The notes under the pieces are model-generated. The model was not told the DNA's origin, searched no databases, and saw nothing but the letters and a program-made list of their open reading frames with translations. A stretch of 64,000 bases of DNA from Rotaria socialis (lineage: Eukaryota; Rotifera; Eurotatoria; Philodinida; Philodinidae), in assembly GCA_905331475.1 (NCBI GenBank), contig CAJNYU010001802.1, positions 124,001-188,000 of the forward strand, in the 5' to 3' direction. A program made the position numbers and the translations under genes. Positions 44,733 through 56,281 of the stretch are shown piece after piece (position 1 is the stretch's first letter; every line of letters starts with the position of its first letter).

Positions 44733-45224
44733 GATTGTTATATTTATAGATTTGAGCTTACTTTCCGACTGATCAAAGACACATATTGTGCGAAAAATAT
44801 TCTTTTGCTTTCATATTCTCAAGATTAACGAGCATAGCAAATGCATCGAACCATATAAAAAAGTAAGCATTGGATACCTCTATTCATAGCCATGTGCTAC
44901 TTATATGAATAGTCATAACTATTGAATAAGTATCATGAATAGATATTTAAGTAGGAGAGAAAAAACTGTCATCAAAAGATTGTTATATTTATAGATTTGA
45001 GTTTACTTTCCGACTGATCAAAGACACATATTGTGCGAAAAATATTCTTTTGCTTTCATATTCTCAAGATTAACGAGCATAGCAAATGCATCGAACCATA
45101 TAAAAAAAAGTAAGCATTGGATACCTCTATTCATAGCCATGTGCTACTTATATGAATAGTCATAACTATTGAATAAGTATCATGAATAGATATTTAAGTA
45201 GGAGAGAAAAAACTGTCATCAAAA
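44733..45224. repeat. Tandem duplication, two copies of about 245 bp
   Basis: The block beginning GATTGTTATATTTATAGATT and ending CTGTCATCAAAA occurs twice head to tail (44733-44977 and 44978-45224). The copies differ by one substitution near the start (GAGCTTAC/GAGTTTAC) and two extra A residues. Such identity implies a very recent duplication or an assembly artefact. Confidence 0.9.
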
Positions 45225-47506
45225 TACAAAAAAAAGCAAGCAACTAATGTTAGTCGTTGTTCGCGTCTTGCTAACCTCGCCCAATACATTTAGATCAAAT
45301 AATCAATTCATAGAAGTAGATGCATAATAGTGAGTTCCGTTGAATTCACACTTTTCAAGATTTTGTCTCATCAGTATCAGTGAGTTGGCAATAATAAATG
45401 TCTGAAATAAATAAAGCTATTTTAATTGAACAAACTTTTGACAAATCAAGTTAATTCTTTGAAAGATATTTAATTTCATTCAAAAAAAATAATTCATAAG
45501 ACTTTATGTCTTTTTGAAATTCAATAAATGAAGCTAACTATCCAATGTTAGAGTAAAACTCTAAATGCTGTTTCTTCTCCACCGAATAACTGAACAATTT
45601 ATCCTACAATTCAATATATGTATATACATATTCCATTTCTATATTGATAAGAGAAAATTTGATTCATTAGCATCTGGTAAGTGAAATCCAAAGTCTCTAG
45701 TTTGAATATGTTCTACATCGAAATGAAAAAAACATTCAATAATAACAACATGTACTTGAATACATATGCTTAAACATTACTGGTTAGTGAAAAGACATTG
45801 AACGAGTGCGAAAATGTACAGAAACCAATGTTCTCTCAATTGGAAGGAGGGTTATATGAAATAAAATGTGATTCTTTGCATGCATGTATATTTATATAAG
45901 TTAAAGATTATTTTAACTGTTTTCTAAATTTATATCGATAGGATCATTGTTGTAACTAACCTATTTAAAAAAAAGGTATAATTTCTTTTATGAAATAAAA
46001 GCGCGCGTTCCATTTCTTGATTGAAACACGAAATAAATGTCTTTCACTTTTCGCTTTCAGATTCAGGATGTAAAAAAAACCAATATCAACATAAGTAAAT
46101 GCAGAATTTCATTTTCTACTGAATGCAAGTCTTATCGATTGAATTCCTCAAAGTCACAGTTGAAAAATCGGCTAGGAAAGTCTCCAGATATTCTACTAAA
46201 ACCTGTCACAATGAAGCGTAGGAAAATCTCCAGCAGAACTCAATGAGATTGGCCGGTTGCATCTAGTTAACAAAATGAATTTATTTCTCGCTATATGAAT
46301 TTCTTCGTCGATTTCATATCCACCGATAAACGTTGTTTTTTTATCTTTGTCTTAAAAAATTTCGTTGTCATGGAGGCTAATCTTGAGAAAATATCATTTA
46401 CAATAAATACACTTTTCCATCGATGATGGACCCCTAACTGCATGTAAATACAATCAATAGAAATTAGATTTCAACTGTGAAAAACATACATCCAGAGAGT
46501 AATCAAACAAATAATGTACAAGTATTAACACATTGACAAAAAAAGAGAGACATGTGTTTAGAGCTTGAACAATATTTATGAATTTCCTTCCGTTCTAATC
46601 TCCAATCATATTTATAAAAAATAAAAAAAAACGAGTGACATGTAACACCTTTTGTGATTAACAACAAGTATTCTTTGTCGTTTTGATCACACGCTTGCTA
46701 AGTATATACTCAAATCAACAATTCGCTCTACTTGTCTTTTCATTTTCTGATCTTCATTGAGGAGAAAAACCAATTAAGAAACACCTATTGCAAAAGTAAT
46801 CACTGTTTACTTGCCCAGTCAGTGGTCTTACTTTCACTTTCTATACTGAGATCATTGAGTGACACCATCTCACTCGAACAATATATATATATATATATAC
46901 TTATGGTTTCTTAATCAAACTTTTTCTTTTTCTTTTTCTTCTACTATGCACATAAAGCAAAGGCTTCCTTTGAACATATATTTCAATCACATAATGCCGC
47001 ATGCATTTATTTGTCCAAGTAAATTGAGATTCTCTCATCGTGATAGTTGCTTCTCTCCATGGCATCATCAAGTTATTATACGAATTCAATATTGATGAAT
47101 CTATCGAGCAAATAAACTCTCTCTCTCTCTTTTGCTTTTGCTTTTGCTTTCATTCGAAGGTGATGATAGTGAAAATAACTGGGTAGATGATTAGTATTTT
47201 TGTTTAATACAAAGACAAAAAAAATAGAAGAGATAGGAATTGCCAATTGACAGGAAACAAAGACGAGAGAAACGTGCGCGCACATTCAAGTTGACATTTC
47301 CGCTCGTGCACATTTATTCAGCTGTCTGAAATTCCGTCGTTACCCAGCATGAGATCGTCACATCACGTTAAGAAATCATCATAGATTCTTTTTCGAAAAA
47401 AAAATCAGGATCACGACGATAAAGACGAAAAGAAAAGCTGAATAAAGGCAAACAAAGAAAAGCAACGACTGTTATATAAAAAAAAAGAAAAGAGAAAGAG
47501 GAAAAT
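45225..47506. other. Intergenic, LHX1/5 3' flank
   Basis: AT-rich, with (AT)n at about 46881, (CT)n and GCTTTT runs at about 47118-47150. Short frames (for example 46037-46246) have no family signal. AATAAA-type signals for LHX1/5 are expected just below 47507 but no single one stands out. Confidence 0.35.
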
Positions 47507-48991
47507 TTAATTCCACGAATGATCGTTAAAGGCACTTCCTCCAGCTATGGCCACCTGTGAGTTTAAAGGTGGTGTTGTACTAAAACGCTGTTGTAAATCT
47601 TCAGAATCAGCTCCCGAAGAATCCGGTACTGTCGCTGATGAACCGCTGTTTAATTCATGACGCATAGGATATGATAGATCTAAATAGTTGGGGAAAAAAA
47701 CGAACACATATTCGTATATTTCATATAGCTTATTTTACTTTAAATCATACCTCCAGTTGGTCCATAATTAAGTCTTTGATGTAGTTCTTGTTGCATAATG
47801 AAATCATTATAATTTTGGTTTGGTGGCCCTTGATACATAAAATCATTTCGGAATCCTTCTAAAACAAAAAAGAACTGGTCGGTATTTTTCTTTTCAAATA
47901 AATAATTTAAAATGCATACCTGGTAAATAGTTCAAGCCCGAATGAGAAACCATTTCATTATCATCAAATGGTCTACCGGATGTCATACGTCGATAATAAT
48001 GTCGACGTGACCCACCACATGTGATTGATTGTTTAATACGCCGTTCTTTAGAACGACGATTTTGAAACCATACTTGAATAACACGCATGGCTAAACCAGT
48101 TTCACGTGCTAATTCTTCGCGTATATGCCGTGTTGGTTTAGGTGTTGCAGCAAACGCAGATTTCAATTGTTCGAGCTGTTTCGTTTTAATAGTTGTTCGA
48201 GGACCACGTTTTTTTGGTCCATTTGAATTTCCATTATCTGCATTGTCAACATTGGACTTTTTCTGTTGATAAGAAGATGATGATGATGAACAAGTACTTG
48301 AAGTATTATTATTATTATGTTTATTATTATTATTATTCGTATTTACTAAACAGAGTTGATCGTCATCTTTACAATCTAGCGAACACTCGGACATTTGCAT
48401 ATCTGGATCTTCTTCTTTTAAGCAATCGGATGAACTTAAATTTGAATTCGGTGTTGATGTTAACGGCGGTATCGGCTGAGATTTAAACGATGAATTTTCT
48501 TTATCGTAATCATTTTCATGTTTTACTGAATTATCATTGTTGAGTTCTTCTTTACATTTCATTCTTGCAGTAAAATCTTCTTTACATATGAAACGATTAT
48601 CGTGTGTTAAATGTATTTCTTCGCCTGTATTCACTTTACGCAAACATAAACAACATTTGTAGCAATCCCAATGATAAAATTGATCCCACGCACTTAGATA
48701 ATATTCACCTTGACCAATATCTTGTAAGCAGCCGGAACAACGACGACACCAAAAGCGTCTAAAATTAAAAAATTAAAATATGTGTTCATCGATGTTTTCC
48801 GTTCCTGGCTCATACCGATAAAAATCTCGATGACAATACAGTCTTCCATCGCGAGTATAACATTTCTCTGTTAACAATTGTCCACAATCGACACAACGTA
48901 TACAGTGATCGTGCCAAAGACGGTCTAACACTTCATAAATCCATTGGTCGTGGATTGGCTCATGGCAAGCAGCACATGCAGCAAACGTCAT
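47507..48991 (-). CDS. LHX1/5: LIM-homeobox transcription factor, LHX1/LHX5 (Lim1) class
   Basis: Four exons (48816-48991, 47920-48758, 47751-47858, 47507-47679) join in frame to 431 residues. LIM domain 1 (from about residue 6) has C..C-H-C zinc ligands in CAACHEPI, HDHCIRCVDCG and CHRDF. LIM domain 2 spans the first intron: FWCRRCSGCLQDIGQGEYYL, then HWDCYKCCLC and CKEDF. A serine/asparagine-rich linker follows, then the homeodomain, running from KKRGPRTTIKTKQLEQLK to VIQVWFQNRRSKERRIKQ, whose TPKPTRHIREELARETGL segment is specific to the LHX1/LHX5 class. The C-terminus ends FNDHSWN. This nuclear factor patterns neurons and head tissues in animals. The ATG is preceded directly by TTAATTTAG. 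A 57-bp intron splits LIM1 and LIM2. Confidence 0.93.
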
Positions 48992-51900
48992 CTAAATTAA
49001 TAAGTTTATTCTTTTATAAAGACATTAAAGTACTAATAGAAGATTAAAAACTTTTACTAATCTTCAAATAAACGGAAAAAGCTTAACAGCAAGTAAAAGA
49101 TAGCTTAAGAATAGAAAATTGATTTTTTTTTACTAGACAAGACGTAAATAGCTCTACAAAAGAAACCTAGTCGAACTCAAAACATCGATCCGATTAAAAT
49201 TAGAACTTCTTCAATAGATCTATGAATCATACTTTTCTTCTAGCAACAAGAAGAGAAACCTCCGATTTTCTTTTCTCTTTTTTTCGAATGATGAAAACGA
49301 GTATCAATAGACATGGCTATTTCATGGTTTGATGATGCATGGAGAAGCAAAACAGAACAGATCGAGTATTGGCTTGACACATTTCATGCTACAGAGAAAA
49401 CGAAGGGGAAGGAGGAGGAGGAGGAGGAGAAACAGATAAAGACGCATGATTTGAATATTACTGTAAAAAGCGTAAAAAAAACTATCTACGTATTTCTTAA
49501 GGATGGCAAGACAAGGTGTTTTAATCGTGCATAGAGAGAAAATATAGATGATAAATCGAGCTCAATATGAAGCCAATCATTTGACCATCGACTAGCTACT
49601 TGAATTTGCAATTACTAATTCTAACGGCTTCTTATTGACAATGAAACGTATAAGACGAAAAAAAGAAGAAATTGAGAATCACTAGAGAAAAACAAACATT
49701 CTCTTTTTTCCTTACAACATATATTTTCAAAATAAATAATAAAGAAAAGTTTCTTTTTTTCTCGAATATTAACCAATGTGATTTATGATGTGACAATAAA
49801 TAAATTGCAGAAGTCAATTTTTATTCTTTTTGACATATATCTATATACACATACTAATACTCACCTTAATTCATCAAATGTTGTTTTGATTATGTAGTAA
49901 GATGAGGATCTGCAAACAAGATTAGGTAAAGAGAAGCTAGAGTGAGAGAGAAAGAGAGAAAACGAGAAGGTACTCTTTGATGAAGAACAAGAAAAAAAAC
50001 ACTCTTACTTGTAAGAAAAGAAATAGTGTACTTCTTTTCTTCTATTGGATGTCGTCATTCTTTAGGCGGTCGCTTGTCGACGAACCGGCTCGGAAAGAAG
50101 AACAGGAGAGAAAAGAAAAAAGCCAAGCAACGAACGATCGAGTATAGCACAAACACACATACACGCAGTATGATGATACGAAAAAAAAACCAACCAACCA
50201 ACTGATAGAGTACAATAGTTCTTTTCTTTATGTTGCATGATAAACCATATATATATAGCTTTACACCGAAGAAGAAAAAAAAGTAGAAAACTTTACGAGG
50301 AATTCCGCTGAATGCCTCCTACAATACATATAAATTATTGTTCTTTGTAGTTCATTTCTTGTGTTGTTCCCTCGCAAGTTTAGTTCCGGTTGAATTCACA
50401 AACTGAATCTTATGATATATCTTCTTCGTTTGACACTCTCAGTGTTCGATTTTTTTGTATGTGTGCGTACTTTTTAATTATGATCACTAATCTGTGGGTT
50501 GGCCTAAGAAAAAAACAATAACGAATCTGGTTTGTAGTAGAATTGTTTATTAAGCAAAAACTAAGAAGTTTTTCTTTAATTAACAGAATGCCAGACATCA
50601 TAGACATAAATAAACAAAAGAAGAAAAAAAAAGAAGACGTGTTAGAGTCATGACACGATTTTGAGTGTTTAATTATTACTTACCATCTTCAATGTATGAA
50701 TGTGGCAGGTACTATAGTATCGAGTTGATAAGAAAAGTCAAATCAAATGTTGTATCGTTTTGTCGTTGTTAATGAAAATGGGAGTTACCATTTTTATATA
50801 CACACATGTTTCGGACATTTACATTAATAAGAGCGATGTTCTATAATGATCAACGTATTCAGTCAAAGAACAATTATCACAGCTCTCAAATAGGCAAAAC
50901 ATATTTTCTTTTGATTTATCTTTCATTGACAGTCTTTATTGTTCTTTTTTTTATTCTAGGATTTTTGTTTATTATGCTAAAGTGAGAATCATTATTATTC
51001 GACACTTATGATCATCAAACAGCCAATGCCTCAAGCAACTATAGTTACATTCATGTTGTTGAACATTTAATAATTATATTTTAGGGTTTTCTTAGATACG
51101 AAAATAAAAGAAGAAGAAATGGTGATGTAAGTTGGCATCTGCTAAAATATGAACAGATGGATGAATTGAGGAAATTCGATTCGAATGATTATGTTTGTTC
51201 TATACATATACATATTGTACACTTGATCAGTATGGCTCGCTTGTGAGATTAGAAGATTTGTGACAAACAATCTGTTGGTCACTACTACTATGATATTGAC
51301 ATAGAAAAAAATAACACCTTAGACTTAGTGATTAAATATTGACTAAAGTGCAATAGCAACTAGTTCGACAGATTTGATCAAATACAAAAGAAGAAAAAAC
51401 GAAAGGAGGAGAAGCTTCAAAAATAAAATATTTCATCTGTCCAACAGTTGTTATTTACGTATCAAACAAGACAAAAAAAGAAAGAGCTGCTGTTCTTTTC
51501 TTCGATATACATGTAGCATAATAAGTACATGCTGATCAAATCTAATCGATTTACAAATATCAGACAAGAAATCACCTTTATTCGTACAGATTTTTTAATT
51601 AAAAAAAACCACAGTGGGTTAACTTGTCGACATCAAAGATATTGCTTGTTGTTTCTTTCTTTGTGTTACAAATAGATCGTCGTGTCGAATACAGTTGAAC
51701 GATGATTGAAGATGGTGTTGTTGATGTTGATGTCTTTTCTATCTCATTCATTTTTTGATAGCGAATAGAGAAGAGACGGTGATAGTGCTTGCTTGAAAAT
51801 GTTTGCTTCATTAATTTTTCAATTAGCTGCACGATGGACACGCCATCATCGTTCGTTTGTTCGCGCGTGTGCATGTATAATACAGATAAGGTTTCTATTG

Positions 51901-53755
51901 GTGTATTCAACGTGTGAGAGTGAGCCTAGAGGACATTGTAAGAAAAGAAATAGGTTTCTGCTTGAACACATTCATAAAAAACAAGATTGCTTTTTTAGAA
52001 TCTTATTTCTTTACTCAAACAGGCACGTGCAGATCGCGGTAACTAAATACCTAGAACCAATCTTCATTAACACAAAAAAAAGACAAGGAAACGCTACAAA
52101 ATGGCGTTCAATTGAAGTTAGAATTTTTTTTTCTATTAAACAACGGAATCATCGGTTGCATGTCATCGGCATTAATCCTGTTGAACATCTCGCTTTTATC
52201 AAGAGAAAATGACGAAACATACATTAATAGATCCATATGCATATGAGCACGCACTGTCACTGAGTACCTTGGAATAATATGTTTAAGAGTTCGACAAGAA
52301 GGAAGATTCTCTTGAGATATAAATGCAAACTCAAAAATAAAACAAGAATGTTAACTCATCAGCATTTCAATTCTTAGATACGAATAGTTAATGAGGAGAG
52401 ACACATGCAGAAACAGATGGAAGAATGAGAAAAGAGCGAGCCTTAACCCAATTTATTCTCGTCTCATTCATTGGACATACACGCATTAGTGTGAAGAATC
52501 TTCGTCAAGGGGATATATATATATATATATATATACTATCGATGCATAAACGAGAAGGAATGATAATTGATGAAATGAATAACTACATAACTTATGATCA
52601 GAAACATTGAAACAAATGATTTATGAACATCATCTATTTGACAACAAGACTACATTTTCCTGCTCGCTTCTTGTTTTGTTTATTAATCATTATAAGAATT
52701 CGCCGATACGCTTCAATTCAATTTTCCCTCCGGTTTTCTTTGTCTTATTTAAGACTACTACTGTTTGGTAGTTTTCTTTTTCGATAATTGATATGTAGCG
52801 ATAAATTACAAACTTGACCGCATCACTTCATATATCAATCATGAGAATAACACATAAAGTTCAGCGAACAAAATATACACCCGAAAAAAGAAATTTATAT
52901 GCACGGGCCGATTGGAGACCAGGTCGACTGGTGAAGGACTTCAAGACCATGATTCTGGCTCTGCTATTCAACGGTAGTCGGATCAACTTATTTCATGAAT
53001 TTCAACTGTTAACTGGGCACTTGCACAATAGAATCGAATTTGTATGTATTCTTACAGAAGAAAACAACAGCCCGATTCACCCTTTCCGTGCATTACAATA
53101 AAAATAAGCTGTTCTTAATTGGTGAGCTTTTCATGTGTTATTCACGATCAATACTTTCCAATTGGATTTAAATGGCCGAGAAGAATAAACTACTCAATTG
53201 TATTTTCAAATCATTGGATAGTTCAATTTAACAATTGATTATATTTCGAGTTCCATGAACGGATTATGCCAAGATTTTACGAATGTTTTATTCTTTCGTG
53301 CTGCTCGTATTAACATATATTGAATCTTAAAGATATTCTGACTCTTAGTTTTATTTAAAAAAAGAATTGTGTGAATGCCAGCAATAGTAAGTCACGATGG
53401 TTGTTTTGATTTGAAACGAACTGCCAAGAGCCACTAGAAACAATGCTCTTTGTTTTATTTTATGATGCAAATGCTGACCTTAAATTATGGTATCATTTCA
53501 ATATTCCTTTCGGTATTTTAGAAGTTATTATTTTCTTTTTTTATTGGAAGAAAGTTAAAAAAAATTAATTATACAATAGCGCAATGACTATTTCTTTTTA
53601 AGAATATGCACATTGAAAAATTTGAATAATTGAATTTTTTACTTTTGTTTTTCTGTTAGAAGTTTCATCACACACACACACACATACTCTCTCTCTCTAT
53701 ATATATAGAATGTTGAAACTTGCGAATAAGACATTCGAAAAAACAACTCAATACC
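48992..53755. other. Long non-coding interval upstream of LHX1/5
   Basis: About 4.8 kb without a supportable gene, the longest gap in the window. It holds purine/pyrimidine strand-biased runs (GAGGAGGAGG at about 49410, GAGAGAGAAAGAGAGA at about 49945), (AT)n at 52512 and (CA)n at 53670, plus short frames with no family signal. A developmental regulator with a long upstream gap commonly has enhancers there, so this is the natural place to look for them (inference). Confidence 0.4.
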
Positions 53756-54796
53756 ATGGAGGCGATTACAATTGGATGGAGAAAACAAACACCCGGTAGA
53801 ATCGAAATTGGGCCAAGACAGAAACAAACTCAGAAGCCTGTATTGCACCAAGTAAAATATCGTCTTTGTTTTTTCTCTGAAATAAGTAAAATTCTATTGA
53901 ATTAGACAGCACTTAGAAGACAACACCAACCACAGCAACCGGTAAATATTTTTCGTACAGAACCAGTGGTACCTAATAAGGTGCACTTTCAAGAACATCC
54001 TTATGCACTACTTGCCCAACCAACCTTCAGTTCAAAATCATCATCTGATTCTGCTTTTCAGTAGGAAAATAAAAATTTCGATTGCTTTAGTTCTTTTTTT
54101 TTCGGATAATGTTCTAGAGTCGAAATGTATAACGAGCGGCGACTTTGTAGCGTACGAGCAGCCGTTGCTACATTTATTATTGCTATTCTAATTATAATAG
54201 CTGCAGGTGTTTCGGTTGGGATTGTATTTGCTGCTATAAATTCTTCAGGTTCATCGGGCAGTGGAAGTGGAAGTGACAATAAGAATTCATGTATGTAGTT
54301 TGTTTTATTGCACGAGAGTATTTATAACCAAATCCTTTTTTAAATTTCTACTCCAGATACGACAATAACATTAGGATCAGTAACCAGCAGCGTTATTATC
54401 GGCAGTCAAACTGGACCAGCATGTTCAGCTTATACACAAATCGATGATCCAACACGAAGTATTTATAACAAGGCATCAAGTTCCTCCTGTGATAACGAAG
54501 CAATATTCAATTCGACTGGCGATGGATCGTGGATTCGGTTCGTTGGTACAGGTGGCACTTCCATCCCGCTATCATCTGCTGGCACCAATCATTGTGGAGG
54601 TTACTTATCTGGCTATTTCAATGATACATTACCAACATCGGCAAGCCCGATTGTAAATGGAACAGTATGTTTCGATTCTCCTGCAATAGAATGCGGTTTT
54701 AGCCTGAATGTGACAGCCGTCTACTGTGTTGCTGGTTTTTATGTTTATTTATTACCACCTGTAGACGTGTGCAATGCACGTTATTGCACAAACTGA
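53756..54796 (+). CDS. Type II membrane protein with uromodulin/OIT3-like D8C domain
   Basis: Four exons (53756-53851, 53906-54060, 54118-54290, 54357-54796) join in frame to 287 residues. The N-terminal ~95 residues are cytosolic-looking and glutamine/proline-rich. A transmembrane span, ATFIIAILIIIAAGVSVGIV, follows, then a Gly/Ser linker (SSGSSGSGSGS) and an extracellular cysteine-rich domain. Its landmarks, CSAYTQIDDPTRSIYNK, then WIRFVGTGGTSIP, HCGGYLSGYFNDTLP, VCFDSP, YCVAGFYVYLLPP and a final CNARYCTN, match the D8C (eight-cysteine) domain of uromodulin, GP2, OIT3 and LZP. These are secreted or membrane glycoproteins, some of which bind microbial lectins. Presentation by an N-terminal anchor without a ZP domain is unusual for vertebrate relatives. 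Confidence 0.8.
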
Positions 54797-56281
54797 CTTT
54801 ATTTTACGTGTAAAATTACGAACTCTAGTTTTCTAATGCATAATTACATAGAATTTATATTAAATGCTTTTTGTTTCTTTGTGCTATTTCATTGCTCTGA
54901 AAATAGAACGACTTTTATTGTGACATTCAGCTTTTGTCGATCCGAGAAAATCTTACGGCCCATAGATATTACTATATATAGAAATCATCTATGTTTCTTA
55001 TAATAATAAATTCTAAAAAGGAAATAATCAGTAATCTGTGTGGGTTAATTGGATATTTGTAAGGATTTACTCGGTAATGTAATGCATATCGGCCTTTGTC
55101 TTTAAAACTATGATAATAAACCTATTCAAAATATTTTCAACACAGTTTTTCATAAACGAAATTACATCAAACTGAGAAAATTTTATATTATAAACTATTA
55201 CGAATAAAAAAAGGGAGTAATCAGCATTCTTTTGCTTGTCTCTTATTGCTCGGTTCTTTGTGTTTTTTACGGCAATGCGCGCTCACTATGACTACTACAA
55301 TGCCACAGTATTATCTTTCACGTGCTTTGCGAATTGAATGTACATAATTGTGAACAAAAAATCAAGGAAATATTCTTTTTTTTATCTCTCAGTGACTGAA
55401 TATTAATATCCATTTCAAAATTTAAAGAAGATTGAGTATTTTTCATACGAACTAGACAGAGAGCTGCGGTTTTAACTGCTAAGATGTAGAGATAAAGCTG
55501 CATTGAATCTTGAATATCTGATTTTTCTGAAAAAAAAACGTCTCTTGACTACTTTTTAATCGTCATCTTGATCGATGTGATCGTTTGTCTCCTTTTGAAT
55601 TATTGATATTTTTAGATTTTTCTTTCAGAATCATATTTATTATTCTTTATCTATCTGAAATTTTAACTTGTGCGTCAGAATTCTTTTTTTTTATACATAA
55701 AACTGTACTGTTCTTTCTTGTTCCTGATAGGCTCCGTTAAACTCTTTAATGTATCGAACCTGTGAGAGCATTTTTCAATCTGTTAGCAGTTTCTCTAAAG
55801 CTTAGTTGGAAAATAATCCGATTTTTGCTTTTCTATAATGCATTTAGAATCAGACAGAGCAGCCTACATCAGAGTATTAAAATAATTCAAGACGAAGATA
55901 TTAATAGCAGAAAACGTAAATCTGTTTAGATAAGATAAAATAAATTGCCATTAAATCATGGTCGAAACGAGACACTCTTCATTTTAAGTATGTTAAAGAT
56001 CAATAGAAAATTATAGAAATTGAACCTGGCAAAAATTTTGAAGCAACACAAATGAAAAACAAAACAATTCGACATTTTTCTTATTATTGGCTATGATTGT
56101 TTGAATGAATATCTTCCGGTTCAGATAGCGACATGCGCAGAGTACATAAAGATAACAAATGATACTGTATTAAATATTTTATTTTAGATTATTTCACAAA
56201 AACATATAAATCCTTCGAATCCAAAATAAAGAAAAAAAATGTTTCGATATTAATACTCATAAAGCAACATCAATTGAGAAA
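54797..56281. other. Convergent intergenic region, nothing recognised
   Basis: AT-rich spacer between the D8C gene and the polyamine oxidase 3' end. No coding frame or repeat is supported. Confidence 0.4.

Noticed and set aside
49313..49534. 73-codon frame with a Glu run
   Set aside because: The Glu run comes from a GAGGAG microsatellite; no homology pattern, no splice context.
52814..53101. 95-codon plus-strand frame
   Set aside because: No domain or composition signal and no start context; considered a chance frame in the LHX1/5 upstream gap.
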